Source: Sphaerospermopsis torques-reginae ITEP-024 (GTDB lineage Bacteria > Cyanobacteriota > Cyanobacteriia > Cyanobacteriales > Nostocaceae). Taken from it: a DNA stretch of 64,000 bases. Positions 54,485 through 64,000 of this stretch are shown piece after piece. The DNA lies in contig NZ_CP080598.1 in assembly GCF_019598945.1 (NCBI RefSeq), forward strand, positions 62,001-126,000. The letters are read 5' to 3'. Made by a program: the position numbers and the translations under genes. Numbering within the stretch: the stretch's first letter is position 1; each line of letters opens with the position of its first letter. The notes below the pieces were generated by a model. That model had not been told where the DNA came from, made no database searches, and saw nothing but the letters and a program-made list of their open reading frames with translations.

Positions 54485-54532
54485 GTGCTAAACTATAATT
54501 AGGGTTAAATCTCTATAAATACGGCAATAGTT

Positions 54533-54970
54533 ATGCAGGAAGAAGCAAACGCAATTATTCAAACCTTAAAATCCAAGGGTTTGCGGGTGACACCTCAGCG
54601 GTTTGCGGTCTATGCAAATTTGTTATCTCGCACAGATCACCCAACTGTTGAGCAGTTATTAACTGATTTAAATAAAGATTTTCCAGTTTCATCCCAGGCC
54701 ACTATCTATAGTTCTCTGCAAGCACTCAGAGAAGTGGGACTTGTCAGGGAAGTTTTATTACAAGAGGGGGTATCTCGTTATGATGCTAATGTTCAACCCC
54801 ATCATCACTTTTGCTGTCAGTCCTGCGGTGCTATTGAAGATATAGCTTGGGATACATTTCAATGTATCGAGCTAAAAAATCTCCGTCCTGGTTTGCAGGG
54901 AAAAACCTACGAGGTTACAGTTCAGGGAGTATGCGATCGCTGTAATGATGAGGTGACAGGTGACAGGTGA
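54533..54970 (+). CDS. perR: Fur-family peroxide regulator (PerR-like)
   Basis: A 145-residue Fur-family repressor. The winged-helix N-terminal half has LRVTPQRFAVYANLL, DHPTVEQLL and SSQATIYSSLQALREVGLV. The dimer/metal half has the QPHHHFCCQSCG cluster and C-terminal VCDRC, giving the Cys4 structural zinc site. Divergence from a peroxiredoxin gene matches PerR rather than iron-sensing Fur. The C-terminus is odd: the final residues EVTGDR and the TGA stop are encoded by a CAGGTGA heptamer array (54957-54998) that continues downstream, so the original tail was probably replaced. Confidence 0.88.
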   Translation: MQEEANAIIQTLKSKGLRVTPQRFAVYANLLSRTDHPTVEQLLTDLNKDFPVSSQATIYSSLQALREVGLVREVLLQEGVSRYDANVQPHHHFCCQSCGAIEDIAWDTFQCIELKNLRPGLQGKTYEVTVQGVCDRCNDEVTGDR

Positions 54971-54998
54971 CAGGTGACAGGTGACAGGTGACAGGTGA
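54957..54998. repeat. CAGGTGA heptamer array (6 units) overlapping perR 3' end
   Basis: Six CAGGTGA units start within the last codons of the Fur-family gene; the second unit carries its TGA stop. Confidence 0.9.
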
Positions 54999-55581
54999 CA
55001 GAAGGTTAGTAGCAGGCAAGAGTAAGACCTTTGTTATTCTTAGATTTTCAGGACTAATCATGTCCTCATCTCAATGGCTACAACCATCATAACTAATGAC
55101 TAATGACCAATGACTAATGACTAAAACTGTGATTTCCATCACAAAATTACTGCCACTGCTATCACGACCGCATATTGATGATTCTCACAAGCAACAGATT
55201 AAGTCAATCACTCCTAAGATATACATTTCAGGGGATATTAAGTTTATGAAGTTCAGGGATCACTACGTTCCCTGTTCCCCGTTAAGAGTTCCCTCGAACC
55301 AGTTGTTAAATTAGCATAACAAGTACGGTAGAGCTATAAATTTAAATAAATTTCGACATCATCAAATACTGCTCTAAATTCAATCATTGAACAGTTAGCA
55401 TCAGAGCAATTGATAATTACCTCTCCCTGAAAGGAAGAGGATTGAAAAAGCGGAATTTTTAGCTTTTTCCCCTGGAAAGGGGAGGTTTTAAACCGTATGG
55501 CTAACGCCACGCTACGCTATCGGCTGACGCTCACGGCGGAAGCCTTGAATCAAACAATTGTCAATTATCAATTATCAATTA
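54999..55581. other. Repeat-rich intergenic region
   Basis: About 580 bases between perR and hisG. It holds AATGACTA-type repeats (about 55090-55125), CTCCCTGAAAGGAAGAGG/CCCCTGGAAAGGGGAGG palindromes (about 55422-55490), a GCCACGCTACGCTATCGGCT dispersed motif (about 55506-55540), and TCAATTA heptamers (55558-55585). A 65-codon plus-strand frame here is not supported. Confidence 0.6.
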
Positions 55582-56214
55582 TCAATTATTAACTCTTAGC
55601 TGTTCCACCACTTTGTGTAAATCACCCATATTCAAACGATAGCTCAAAGGATGGACAATTAACCTCGCTGTACTTTCATACAAAGTCGCAATTTCCACTA
55701 AACCATTTTCCCGCAAAGTTCGTCCTGTAGAAACTATATCAACAATAGCTTCAGACATACCCGTAATCGGTCCTAGTTCCACCGAACCATATAAAGGAAC
55801 TATTTCTACAGGCAAATCTAAACTTTGAAAATACTCCCGCGCACAATTAACATATTTAGAAGCAACTCGACCATGAGCAGGTAAATCTAAAGGAGATTTG
55901 TAAGAACTAGAAGCTTTTACCGCCACAGACATCCGACAATAACCAAATTGCAAATCAACTAATTGTCCAACCTGCGGTTTTTTCTCTCGTAGCACATCAT
56001 AACCCACAATACCCAATTGCGCCTGACCATATTCCACATAAACAGGTACATCTTGCGCTCGTACTAACAGCCCTTTAGCTTGTCCACTAGCATCAGGAAT
56101 TTGTAGTTGGCGGTTTCCAGCATCTAAAAAACCACTAAAGTCCAATCCCGCAGATTGCAGCAAGCGGATGCTATTTTTAAGTAATTCCCCTTTTGGTAGT
56201 GCGACAGTCAGCAT
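55582..56214 (-). CDS. hisG: ATP phosphoribosyltransferase, short form
   Basis: A 210-residue HisG catalysing the first step of histidine synthesis (ATP + PRPP to phosphoribosyl-ATP). Signature regions are [10 protein letters not shown] at the start, LGIVGYDVL, and the PRPP-binding block [20 protein letters not shown]. It lacks the C-terminal regulatory domain, so it is the short form that needs HisZ as partner; HisZ is not in the window. It is divergent from an OmpR-family regulator, start codons 38 bases apart. TCAATTA repeats abut its stop. Confidence 0.93.
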   Translation of the reverse strand: MLTVALPKGELLKNSIRLLQSAGLDFSGFLDAGNRQLQIPDASGQAKGLLVRAQDVPVYVEYGQAQLGIVGYDVLREKKPQVGQLVDLQFGYCRMSVAVKASSSYKSPLDLPAHGRVASKYVNCAREYFQSLDLPVEIVPLYGSVELGPITGMSEAIVDIVSTGRTLRENGLVEIATLYESTARLIVHPLSYRLNMGDLHKVVEQLRVNN

Positions 56215-56252
56215 TATTTTTTTTTGATATCTTTGTCTTTGCGGTTTATTAT

Positions 56253-56963
56253 ATGACTACTACTAGCAGCATGAGAATTTTATTAGTTGATGATGAAGTC
56301 GAACTCACAGATCCCTTGAGTCGCATCTTAACTCGTGAAGGTTATACAGTGGATGCTACTTATGATGGCACAAGTGGCAGACAACTGGCACAAACTAAAA
56401 CCTATGACTTATTAATTTTAGATTGGATGTTGCCAGGAAAAACAGGCTTAGAAATTTGTCAAGAATTACGCACTCAAGGTAAAACTACCGCTGTACTATT
56501 TCTCACCGCTAAAGATACCTTAGATGATCGGGTGCAAGGTTTAGATGCAGGTGCAGATGATTATTTAGTTAAACCCTTTGAACTGCGGGAGTTACTAGCA
56601 AGAGTCCGTGCTTTGTTACGTCGTTCTGGTTTTGATGCTTACAGTACCACAGTCGGACGCTTAGTAGTAGCTGATTTAGAACTGGATGTAGAAAATCAGA
56701 TAGCCTATCGTCAAGGGAGAATAATTGAGCTATCGCAAAAAGAAAGCCAGCTACTCAAATATTTTATGGAAAATTCAGGACAGTTACTGACACACAGCCA
56801 AATTATGCAACATCTGTGGACAGATGGCGAACAACCAGAAAGTAATGTCATTGCTGCCTTAATTCGCCTGTTACGTCGTAAGATTGAGATAGGTGAAGAA
56901 TCTGCACTAATTCACACCGTTTACGGTAAAGGGTATCGTTTCGGATCTACGGTGATCGAATAA
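56253..56963 (+). CDS. OmpR-family response regulator (RppA-like)
   Basis: A 236-residue regulator. The receiver domain ([24 protein letters not shown] with phospho-acceptor Asp, [15 protein letters not shown]) is followed by an OmpR/PhoB winged helix ([25 protein letters not shown]). I start at ATG 56253; ATG 56271 is also possible, and an in-frame ATG at 56193 would overlap hisG and add a non-domain leader. It resembles cyanobacterial RppA regulators, but no histidine kinase gene adjoins it, so this name is tentative. It is likely a DNA-binding transcription regulator acting with an unlinked kinase. Confidence 0.87.
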   Translation: MTTTSSMRILLVDDEVELTDPLSRILTREGYTVDATYDGTSGRQLAQTKTYDLLILDWMLPGKTGLEICQELRTQGKTTAVLFLTAKDTLDDRVQGLDAGADDYLVKPFELRELLARVRALLRRSGFDAYSTTVGRLVVADLELDVENQIAYRQGRIIELSQKESQLLKYFMENSGQLLTHSQIMQHLWTDGEQPESNVIAALIRLLRRKIEIGEESALIHTVYGKGYRFGSTVIE

Positions 56964-57169
56964 TACAAAACTTAACCATAATTTTTCTTGTCATAATTAC
57001 TAATTTGGTATATTTTTCTATATCAAAATAAATATTTTGGATAAATTAATGTACAAACTTATCTTTATCTATAGGACTCCTATTTGAATTTTGAACAGAT
57101 TCCGTACATCTGAAGAGTGGCAAAATCAAAGGTAGTGTGTCGAATAAACCACTCAAACATCCACTTTAA

Positions 57170-57775
<606 letters not shown>

Positions 57776-57777
57776 TA

Positions 57778-57812
57778 GGCAAGAGGCAAGAGGCAAAAGG
57801 CAAAAGGCAGGA
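57778..57812. repeat. GGCAAGA/GGCAAAA heptamer array (5 units)
   Basis: Five heptamers (GGCAAGA x2, GGCAAAA x2, GGCAGGA) start two bases after the stop of the REC-Hpt remnant. Confidence 0.85.
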
Positions 57813-57907
57813 TCGAAGACGTTTTGAAGCTACTTAACTTTTCTGTATGTACTTTGTTTCTAGTCATTCTACTTAATTTAATTGATTGAATTTATTGAAT
57901 TATTCTT

Positions 57908-58960
57908 ATGCTTTCACTGTCCCCCACTCTTCAAGCTCGACTTTCCCAACCTTTAAAAATCGGCTCATTTGAAGTTAAAAGCCGGGTGTTACAATCACCA
58001 TTATCCGGGGTGACAGATTTGGTATTTCGGCGTTTAGTGCGTCGTTATGCACCAGAATCAATGATGTATACAGAAATGGTCAACGCTACGGGGTTACATT
58101 ATGTTAAACAACTACCAAAAATTATGGAGGTAGACCCCAACGAACGCCCTATTAGTATTCAATTATTTGATTGTCGTCCCGATTTTTTAGCAGAAGCAGC
58201 AATAAAAGCAGTAGAAGAAGGTGCGGATACTGTTGATATTAATATGGGTTGTCCAGTGAATAAAATCACTAAAAATGGTGGTGGTTCTTCTTTGTTGCGA
58301 CAACCAGAAGTAGCTGAAGCTATTGTGAGGGAAGTTGTCAAAGCGGTTGATGTTCCCGTAACTGTGAAAACCCGCATCGGTTGGAATGATAAAGAAATTA
58401 CCATTCTTGATTTTGCTAAAAGAATGGAAGATGCAGGGGCAAAAATGATTACAGTACATGGTAGAACCCGCGCCCAAGGTTACAATGGTAACGCCCGTTG
58501 GGAATGGATAGCCAAGGTAAAAGAAATCTTATCTATTCCTGTAATTGGAAATGGGGATATTTTCTCAGTTGAAGCGGCGGTAAGATGTTTAGAAGAAACC
58601 GGTGCAGATGGGGTGATGTGTTCTCGCGGTACTTTAGGTTATCCGTTTTTAGTCGGTGAAGTTGACCATTTCTTAAAGACTGGGGAATTATTACCAGCAC
58701 CAACTCCTATTCAACGTTTAGAATGTGCCAGAGAACATCTTTATGCTTTATGGGAATATAAAGGCGATCGCGGAGTCCGTCAAGCTCGTAAACACATGAC
58801 CTGGTATGCTAAAGGTTTCACGGGTGCAGCAGACTTGCGCGGACAGTTAAGCTTAGTAGAAACCGTGCAGCAAGGTTTAGATTTAATTGACAAAGCAATA
58901 GAAAAACTTTCCTCCGGTTATGAACCAGAGGAAGAACCAGCAAACTTCGCAGTAGTTTGA
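57908..58960 (+). CDS. dus: tRNA-dihydrouridine synthase (DusB/NifR3 family)
   Basis: A 350-residue FMN enzyme that reduces uridine in tRNA D-loops. A TIM barrel is indicated by SPLSGVTDLVFRRL at the start, RPISIQLFD, the catalytic Cys in DINMGCPVNKI, TVKTRIGW, MITVHGRTRAQGY, IPVIGNGDI and DGVMCSRGTLGYPFL. A helical C-terminal domain follows. The usual GAGAALL-like segment reads GGGSSLL. It stands alone on the plus strand and converges with dnaK through an 80-base repeat-bearing spacer. Confidence 0.9.
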   Translation: MLSLSPTLQARLSQPLKIGSFEVKSRVLQSPLSGVTDLVFRRLVRRYAPESMMYTEMVNATGLHYVKQLPKIMEVDPNERPISIQLFDCRPDFLAEAAIKAVEEGADTVDINMGCPVNKITKNGGGSSLLRQPEVAEAIVREVVKAVDVPVTVKTRIGWNDKEITILDFAKRMEDAGAKMITVHGRTRAQGYNGNARWEWIAKVKEILSIPVIGNGDIFSVEAAVRCLEETGADGVMCSRGTLGYPFLVGEVDHFLKTGELLPAPTPIQRLECAREHLYALWEYKGDRGVRQARKHMTWYAKGFTGAADLRGQLSLVETVQQGLDLIDKAIEKLSSGYEPEEEPANFAVV

Positions 58961-59040
58961 AATATCTGAGAAAGCAGGGGAGCAGGGAGCAGGGGGAATA
59001 ACTTTCTTACTGTCACCTGTCACCAATCACCAATCACCGC

Positions 59041-60951
59041 TTACTTACTCTCAGTAAAATCAGCATCAATTACATCATCACCACCACCGGAAGGAGGAGT
59101 AGAACCACCACCAGCACCGGGACCTTCAGCACCAGGAGCAGCACCACCACCAGCTTGTTGATAGATGTTGCTACCTACTGCAAATAATGCTTGTTGCAAT
59201 TCTGGTGTGAGTTTTTGAATTTGCTCATCATCTTCCTTCGCTACTGCTTCCCGCAAATCTTTCACCAAACCTTGAACCTTGGTTTTATCAGCTTCAGGAA
59301 CTTTATCACCTAATTCTTCCAATTGCTTTTCAGCTTGGTAAGCTAAGGAGTCAGCTTGGTTTTTACGTTCAATCTTCTCACGACGTTCTTTGTCCGCAGA
59401 GGCGTTACGTTCAGCTTCCTGTACCATGCGTTCCACATCATTTTTATCCAAAGTGGAAGCACCAGTAATACTAATTGACTGTTCCTTACCAGTTCCCTTA
59501 TCTTTCGCTGTAACGTTCAGGATACCGTTAGCGTCAATGTCAAAGGTAACTTCAATTTGAGGAACACCACGAGGAGCAGGAGGAATACCATCTAAACGGA
59601 AAGTTCCCAAACTCTTGTTATCGTTAGCAAATTCCCGTTCACCTTGCAGAACATGAATTTCTACATTAGTTTGACCATCAACCGCAGTGGAGAATACCTC
59701 AGATTTTTTGGTAGGAATTGTTGTGTTACGAGGAATAATCTTGGTCATTACTCCACCCAAGGTTTCCACACCCAAGGATAGAGGAGTTACGTCTAACAAC
59801 AAGATACCAGTCACATCACCAGCAAGTACACCCGCTTGAATAGCAGCACCCACAGCTACCACTTCATCAGGGTTCACGCTTTGGTTAGGGTCTTTACCTA
59901 GAACCTTTTTAACTACTTCCTGAACTGCGGGAATACGGGTAGAACCACCAACTAAGACAACTTCATCAATATTGCTCTTATTTAACTTGGCATCTCTGAG
60001 AGCATTTTCTACAGGGATACGACAACGGTCAATTAAATCAGAACAAAGTTCTTCAAAAGTTGCACGAGTTAAAGTAGTATCTAGGTGTTTTGGACCATCC
60101 TGAGTAGCAGTGATGAAGGGAAGGTTAATTTCCGCTTGGGTAACACTAGAAAGTTCAATTTTGGCTTTTTCCGCAGCTTCAGTCAGACGTTGTAAAGCTT
60201 GTTTATCTTTGCGGAGGTCAATACCTTCTGCTTTTTTGAATTGTTCTGCTAAGAAGTCAACTATTTTTTTATCGAAGTCGTCACCACCAAGGTGGGTATC
60301 ACCAGAGGTTGCTAATACTTCAAATACACCATCACCAACTTCTAATACAGATACGTCGAATGTACCACCACCAAGGTCAAATACGAGGATGGTTTCGTTG
60401 CTCTTTTTATCAAAACCATAAGCTAGAGAAGCGGCGGTAGGTTCGTTGATAATCCGTAATACTTCAATACCAGCGATTTTACCAGCGTCTTTGGTTGCTT
60501 GACGTTGGGAGTCGTTAAAGTATGCAGGAACGGTAATAACTGCTTGGGTAACGGTTTCACCCAGATATTTACTAGCGTCTTCTACCAGTTTACGGAGAAC
60601 CTTAGCAGAAATTTCTTCTGGTGCAAACTGTTTACCAGCACCGGGAGAATCTAGTTTAACGTTACCACTGCTGCTGAGAACTTTATAAGAAACTTCTGTA
60701 GCTTCGTTAGTAACTTCGTCAAAACGGCGACCGATAAAGCGTTTTACAGAATAAAAAGTATTTTCGGGGTTCATCACCGCTTGACGTTTAGCGATTTGAC
60801 CTACTAAATTATCACCATTTTTCGCAAACGCCACAACAGATGGAGTGGTTCTAAAACCTTCAGCGTTAGCAATTACAGTGGGTTTACCACCTTCCATCAC
60901 TGCTACGCAAGAGTTAGTTGTACCTAAGTCAATTCCTACTACTTTTGCCAT
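59041..60951 (-). CDS. dnaK: Hsp70 chaperone DnaK
   Basis: A 636-residue Hsp70. The nucleotide-binding domain (about 1-385) starts [21 protein letters not shown] and has the three Hsp70 signatures ([44 protein letters not shown]). The substrate-binding domain is about 390-540 ([17 protein letters not shown]), and a helical lid is followed by a Gly/Pro-rich linker and the tail [11 protein letters not shown]. Cyanobacteria carry several dnaK genes; sequence and tail fit the main DnaK2 type, though I cannot be certain of the paralogue. No grpE or dnaJ adjoins it, and no CIRCE operator is visible upstream. Confidence 0.95.
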   Translation of the reverse strand: MAKVVGIDLGTTNSCVAVMEGGKPTVIANAEGFRTTPSVVAFAKNGDNLVGQIAKRQAVMNPENTFYSVKRFIGRRFDEVTNEATEVSYKVLSSSGNVKLDSPGAGKQFAPEEISAKVLRKLVEDASKYLGETVTQAVITVPAYFNDSQRQATKDAGKIAGIEVLRIINEPTAASLAYGFDKKSNETILVFDLGGGTFDVSVLEVGDGVFEVLATSGDTHLGGDDFDKKIVDFLAEQFKKAEGIDLRKDKQALQRLTEAAEKAKIELSSVTQAEINLPFITATQDGPKHLDTTLTRATFEELCSDLIDRCRIPVENALRDAKLNKSNIDEVVLVGGSTRIPAVQEVVKKVLGKDPNQSVNPDEVVAVGAAIQAGVLAGDVTGILLLDVTPLSLGVETLGGVMTKIIPRNTTIPTKKSEVFSTAVDGQTNVEIHVLQGEREFANDNKSLGTFRLDGIPPAPRGVPQIEVTFDIDANGILNVTAKDKGTGKEQSISITGASTLDKNDVERMVQEAERNASADKERREKIERKNQADSLAYQAEKQLEELGDKVPEADKTKVQGLVKDLREAVAKEDDEQIQKLTPELQQALFAVGSNIYQQAGGGAAPGAEGPGAGGGSTPPSGGGDDVIDADFTESK

Positions 60952-61433
60952 TTTGGGTGCTGCTTCCGTATAACTACAAATGAATGGGATTATAAAGGAC
61001 TAAATGTTTGAACCTTATATTTGAACATTATGTTTGAACCTTTTGAACCAACTGATTGAAAATAAGCAGTCAGTCCAGCATGGTTGCGCTAGTCTGGGGT
61101 GAAAACCGCAAATTACGCTGATATATATACTGAACTTGTGTAGCCAGTCCATGAAGGGTGGTTTCCCGAACCTTGGATGGGACGGTTTATTTTAAAGGTT
61201 GTTTTTAGTTGGTTCATGGATTGAACTGCTGTTACTCTGAATAATGTATGAGAATTAATACGTTAAGGAATTGGGGTGAACCGTAATTTATAAGTCGTAT
61301 TTGCCGTCAAGATGGGATAATGGTGATTGGTGACTGGTGATTGGTGATTGGGGAAAGAATAAATAATGATGGTAAATCAGCAACAAGTAGGTCAACATAA
61401 TTAAAAGTAAAATAGAAGTCTATAAAGTGGACA
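60952..61433. other. dnaK upstream region
   Basis: About 480 bases. Near the dnaK start are four TTTGAAC direct repeats (about 61006-61048). At 61150-61185 a GC-richer stretch (GTCCATGAAGG... CCTTGGATGGGAC) can form an imperfect hairpin, perhaps part of a dnaK leader. GGTGATT-type heptamers lie at about 61322-61352. No ORF, no CIRCE, no recognised RNA family. Confidence 0.4.
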
Positions 61434-61464
61434 TATACCTGACTTCTTAAAGAAGTCGGGTATA
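61434..61464. repeat. GACTTCTTAAAGAAGTC-type palindrome
   Basis: Arms TATACCTGACTTCTT (61434-61448) and AAGAAGTCGGGTATA (61450-61464) match over 15 bases with one mismatch. It resembles a dispersed hairpin repeat of filamentous cyanobacteria. It overlaps the first possible ATG of the next gene. Confidence 0.7.
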
Positions 61465-61526
61465 TGGATATTACGTTTTTTCAGGTTGAGTTACTTAGCA
61501 AAAGTAAAATTTTTGAATTATCCAAA

Positions 61527-62351
61527 GTGAAAACTGACAGCATATTTTACCGACTTTTTCAAGAGTTTCCGAGTATATTTTTTGAGTTAATTGGCAACCA
61601 ACCGCAAACCGCAGCGGCCTATAAATTCTCATCTGTGGAAATTAAGCAAACAGCTTTTCGCATAGATGGGGTTTTTCTACCAATAACAGATCAAGATGCA
61701 CAAAACCCGATTTATTTTTTGGAAGTGCAGTTTCAAGACGACGAAAAAATTTATTACCGTCTATTCTCGGAAGTTTTTTTATACCTACGGCAATATCAAC
61801 CTCAAAATTCTTGGAGGGGGGTTGTTATTTATCCCAGTCGCAGTTTAGATACAGCAGATACCCAACATTACAGTGAATTTTTCACCAGTCAGCGTGTCAG
61901 CCGAATTTATCTAGATGAACTGGGTGAAAGTGCATCTTTACCCATTGGTATTGCTACGATAAAATTAATTATCGAAGATGAAAACAAAGCAATTACCACA
62001 GGTAAAGAGTTAATCAACAGAACCAAGCAAGAAATCAATAATGACAAACAACAACAGTTGTTAGAATTATTAGAAACTATCTTGGTTTACAAGTTTCCTA
62101 GAATGAGTAGAAAGGAGATTGAAGCTATGTTTAGTCTAAGTGATTTGAAACAAACAAAGGTTTATCAAGAAGGACGTGAAGAAGGACGTGAAGAAGGAAG
62201 AGAAGAAGGAAGAGAAGAAGGGAGTTTGGAAGCAAAATTAGAAGCTGTTCCCAGATTATTAGCTTTAAAATTAACGGTGGAACAAATCGCCCAGGCTTTA
62301 AATTTAACAGTTGACACTGTACAAAAAATTGCTGAAGGGAATAGGGAATAG
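61527..62351 (+). CDS. Rpn-family PD-(D/E)XK nuclease/putative transposase (DUF2887-like)
   Basis: About 274 residues from GTG 61527. KTDSIFYRLFQEFPSIFFELIG is the usual family N-terminus; the ATG at 61464 lies at the edge of a palindrome and would add 21 unrelated residues. The nuclease core shows FRIDGVFLP, FLEVQFQ (D...E-x-Q pattern) and a following RLFSEVFLYLRQY helix. Rpn proteins are linked to recombination-promoting DNA cleavage, and many in cyanobacteria are dispersed, fast-evolving copies. Near the C-terminus GREE repeats (12-base units, about 62170-62220) precede an HTH-like LTVEQIAQALNLTVDTVQKI. The stop codon lies inside a GGGAATA heptamer array. Confidence 0.8.
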   Translation: MKTDSIFYRLFQEFPSIFFELIGNQPQTAAAYKFSSVEIKQTAFRIDGVFLPITDQDAQNPIYFLEVQFQDDEKIYYRLFSEVFLYLRQYQPQNSWRGVVIYPSRSLDTADTQHYSEFFTSQRVSRIYLDELGESASLPIGIATIKLIIEDENKAITTGKELINRTKQEINNDKQQQLLELLETILVYKFPRMSRKEIEAMFSLSDLKQTKVYQEGREEGREEGREEGREEGSLEAKLEAVPRLLALKLTVEQIAQALNLTVDTVQKIAEGNRE

Positions 62352-62364
62352 GGAATAGGGAATA
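62337..62364. repeat. GGGAATA heptamer array (4 units) overlapping Rpn gene end
   Basis: Four perfect GGGAATA units. The final residues GNRE and the TAG stop of the Rpn-family gene are encoded by them. Confidence 0.9.
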
Positions 62365-62391
62365 GGGGCAACCACGGGGGGTTTGCCCCTA
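62363..62391. terminator. Hairpin between convergent Rpn and arsC genes
   Basis: TAGGGGCAA (62363-62371) and TTGCCCCTA (62383-62391) are perfect arms with an 11-base loop, placed between two convergent stops. It is suitable as a bidirectional terminator, and also a common spacer repeat. Confidence 0.6.
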
Positions 62392-62393
62392 CA

Positions 62394-62789
62394 TTAATTC
62401 AAATCTGCAATTAATTTAATTACCCTTTCTTTCACCTCATCTCTGATACGCCGAAAAGTATCAATATTTTCACCTTGAGGATCATCTAATTGCCAATCTG
62501 CAAACACATTTCTTAATAACCATTCCTGGGGTAAATTTACCCCACAACCACATAAAGAAATCACTGCATCAAAATCTTCTGTGTGGAAATTATTTAACGC
62601 TTTAGAAGTTTGATTACTAATATCAATGCCTATTTCTGACATTACTTGTACAGTAATCGGATCAACTTCACTTGCTGCTAAACCAGAACTATAAACTTCT
62701 ATTTTTCCTTCTCCTAAAACCTTAGCAAAACCTTCCGCCATTTGGGAACGACGGGAGTTATGTTTACAGATAAACATGATTTTTTTCAT
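62394..62789 (-). CDS. arsC: Arsenate reductase (low-molecular-weight phosphatase fold)
   Basis: A 131-residue arsenate reductase. The P-loop CX5R is CKHNSRR with catalytic Cys8 and Arg14, and DDPQGE supplies the general-acid Asp region. Cys80 and Cys82 in SLCGCG match the cysteines used by Synechocystis ArsC, which has this fold but draws on glutathione/glutaredoxin; a gor gene lies 10 kb away. It converts arsenate to arsenite for export by the upstream transporter, from which it is 54 bases downstream on the same strand. The set lacks arsH within the window. Confidence 0.92.
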   Translation of the reverse strand: MKKIMFICKHNSRRSQMAEGFAKVLGEGKIEVYSSGLAASEVDPITVQVMSEIGIDISNQTSKALNNFHTEDFDAVISLCGCGVNLPQEWLLRNVFADWQLDDPQGENIDTFRRIRDEVKERVIKLIADLN

Positions 62790-62843
62790 GATGCTAAGAA
62801 GTCAGTTTTCTGGATACTATAGCTGAATCTGGATGATTTGTAA

Positions 62844-63992
62844 CTAGGAAGAATGAAAACAACGTGGATCTGGTAAAGTTGCTTTTTCCGGTTCTCTGGG
62901 AAACCATGCTGCTGTACGTTTACAAAATTCTACTAACATCAACATTACCGGAACTTCAATTAAAACCCCTACCACCGTTGCTAGTGCTGCACCAGAATTT
63001 AAACCAAATAACATGACTGCTGTGGCGATCGCAACTTCAAAATGATTACTAGCACCAATTAAAGCTGCTGGCGCTGCATCTTCATAGGATATATTTAATT
63101 TTAATGCTGCTACATAACTAATTAAAAAAATGAAATTAGTTTGGATAAACAAAGGAACAGCTATTAATAAAATATGCAAAGGATTTTTAACAATTAATTC
63201 TCCTTTGAAAGCAAATAGCAAAACTAAAGTAATTAATAAAGCTGAAATTGTCACAGGAGAAAGATATTTTAAAAATTGTCTTTCAAACCATTCTTTACCT
63301 TTATATTTAAAAATCCAATAACGGCTATACATTCCTGCTGCTAAAGGTAAACCAACATAAATTAACACCGATAAAACAATAGTTTGCCAAGGTACTGTTA
63401 AATCATTTGCTGCTAGTAACCATCGTCCCAAGGGAGCATATAAAAATAGCATAGTTAAAGAATTAACTGCTACCATAACTAATGTATGACCTTGATTACC
63501 ATAGGAAAGATATCCCCACATTAAAACCATTGCGGTACAAGGCGCAATTCCTAATAAAATCGTACCAGCTATGTAGGAATTAGCTAAACTAATTTCACTA
63601 CCTCTAATTATTTCTGTACCTGTAATTAATGGTTTAAATAACCAACCTAAAAAGAACTGAGAAAATACTACCATTGTGAATGGTTTAATTAACCAATTCA
63701 TGACTAAAGTAAGAATTACAGGTTTTGGCGCACGCAGGGCATTTACAGCTTGGGTGAAGTCTATTTTCACCATGATGGGATACATCATAAAAAATAAACA
63801 AATAGCAATAGGAATAGAAACTTGATAAATACTAATAGCGTCCAGGGTGACAGCAATACCTGGAAATAAACGACCTAAACCAATTCCTACTAAGATACAA
63901 ATAAACACCCAAACAGTGAGGTATTTTTCAAAAAAACTCAGATTGCTTTTAGCTTTAATTGGAGTTATATTTTCTCCGTGATGTAGATTCAT
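62844..63992 (-). CDS. acr3: Arsenite efflux transporter, Acr3 family
   Basis: A 382-residue membrane protein with about ten hydrophobic segments. Acr3 signatures are [36 protein letters not shown] (the conserved Cys) and [22 protein letters not shown]. It exports arsenite across the plasma membrane. It starts 8 bases from the window edge with AGGA close upstream. It is the first visible gene of an acr3-arsC operon; an arsR-type regulator, if present, lies outside the window. Confidence 0.93.
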   Translation of the reverse strand: MNLHHGENITPIKAKSNLSFFEKYLTVWVFICILVGIGLGRLFPGIAVTLDAISIYQVSIPIAICLFFMMYPIMVKIDFTQAVNALRAPKPVILTLVMNWLIKPFTMVVFSQFFLGWLFKPLITGTEIIRGSEISLANSYIAGTILLGIAPCTAMVLMWGYLSYGNQGHTLVMVAVNSLTMLFLYAPLGRWLLAANDLTVPWQTIVLSVLIYVGLPLAAGMYSRYWIFKYKGKEWFERQFLKYLSPVTISALLITLVLLFAFKGELIVKNPLHILLIAVPLFIQTNFIFLISYVAALKLNISYEDAAPAALIGASNHFEVAIATAVMLFGLNSGAALATVVGVLIEVPVMLMLVEFCKRTAAWFPREPEKATLPDPRCFHSS

Positions 63993-64000
63993 ATAGTCCT

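Noticed and set aside
55117-55314. 65-codon plus-strand frame in the perR-hisG spacer
   Set aside because: It starts inside repeat sequence, has no ribosome-binding site or domain, and its end is made of dispersed-repeat DNA.
58159-58477. Minus-strand frames inside dus
   Set aside because: They are antisense shadows of a well-supported coding sequence with no independent signals.

Overview
The window looks like chromosome of a filamentous, probably heterocyst-forming cyanobacterium (Nostocales, Anabaena/Nodularia/Sphaerospermopsis-like). I base this on the low-GC coding style, the GCGATCGC (HIP1-like) octamers, the many heptameric short tandem repeats (CAGGTGA, TCAATTA, GGGAATA types) in spacers, and the gene content. 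The genus is an inference; no RNA gene or species marker is present.

Region 1 (1-4,610, minus strand) is the start of an aeruginosin/spumigin-type NRPS operon: an A-KR-PCP loading protein followed one base later by the start of a TubC-docked NRPS that runs off the window. Region 2 (about 4.6-11.7 kb) holds a LamG-patatin lipase, an AAA-like ATPase with an N-terminal HTH-like region, two MITE-like inverted-repeat elements and an 815-residue beta-rich protein of unknown function with 54-residue repeats.

Region 3 (12-43 kb, all plus strand) is a complete anabaenopeptin-type locus. hphB and a fused hphCD, and hphA 24 kb further on, encode chain elongation of (hydroxy)phenylpyruvate to homotyrosine/homophenylalanine. 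aptA (A-PCP-C-A-PCP-E), aptB (C-A-PCP), aptC (C-A-PCP-C-A-MT-PCP) and aptD (docking-C-A-PCP-TE) form the six-module line. Residues I read at the A-domain pocket positions fit aliphatic starter / Lys (epimerised) / Val-Ile / Hty / N-Me-Ala / Phe. Unusual inserts are a tandem pair of small Gly-rich hydrophobic proteins before aptA, an NTF2/SnoaL-like gene between aptB and aptC, and an SbmA/BacA-like ABC transporter with a long repeat-bearing C-terminal extension.

Region 4 (43.3-49.6 kb) is a microviridin (graspetide) operon: a 55-residue precursor with a PFFARFL leader motif and a TFKWPSDWEDC core, two ATP-grasp ligases, a second SbmA-like transporter paralogous to the apt one, and a coiled-coil protein ending in a GUN4 domain. 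Three classes of protease-inhibitor peptide pathway therefore sit within 50 kb.

Region 5 (49.8-64 kb) is mostly housekeeping and stress genes: an AllA-family protein, an ABC exporter, glutathione reductase, a type II peroxiredoxin divergent from a PerR-like Fur regulator, hisG, an OmpR-family regulator, a truncated REC-Hpt remnant, dus, dnaK, an Rpn-family nuclease, and acr3-arsC. Short tandem repeats are pervasive. Several have entered NRPS reading frames or supply the stop codons of neighbouring genes. No IS transposase, CRISPR array, tRNA or rRNA was found.
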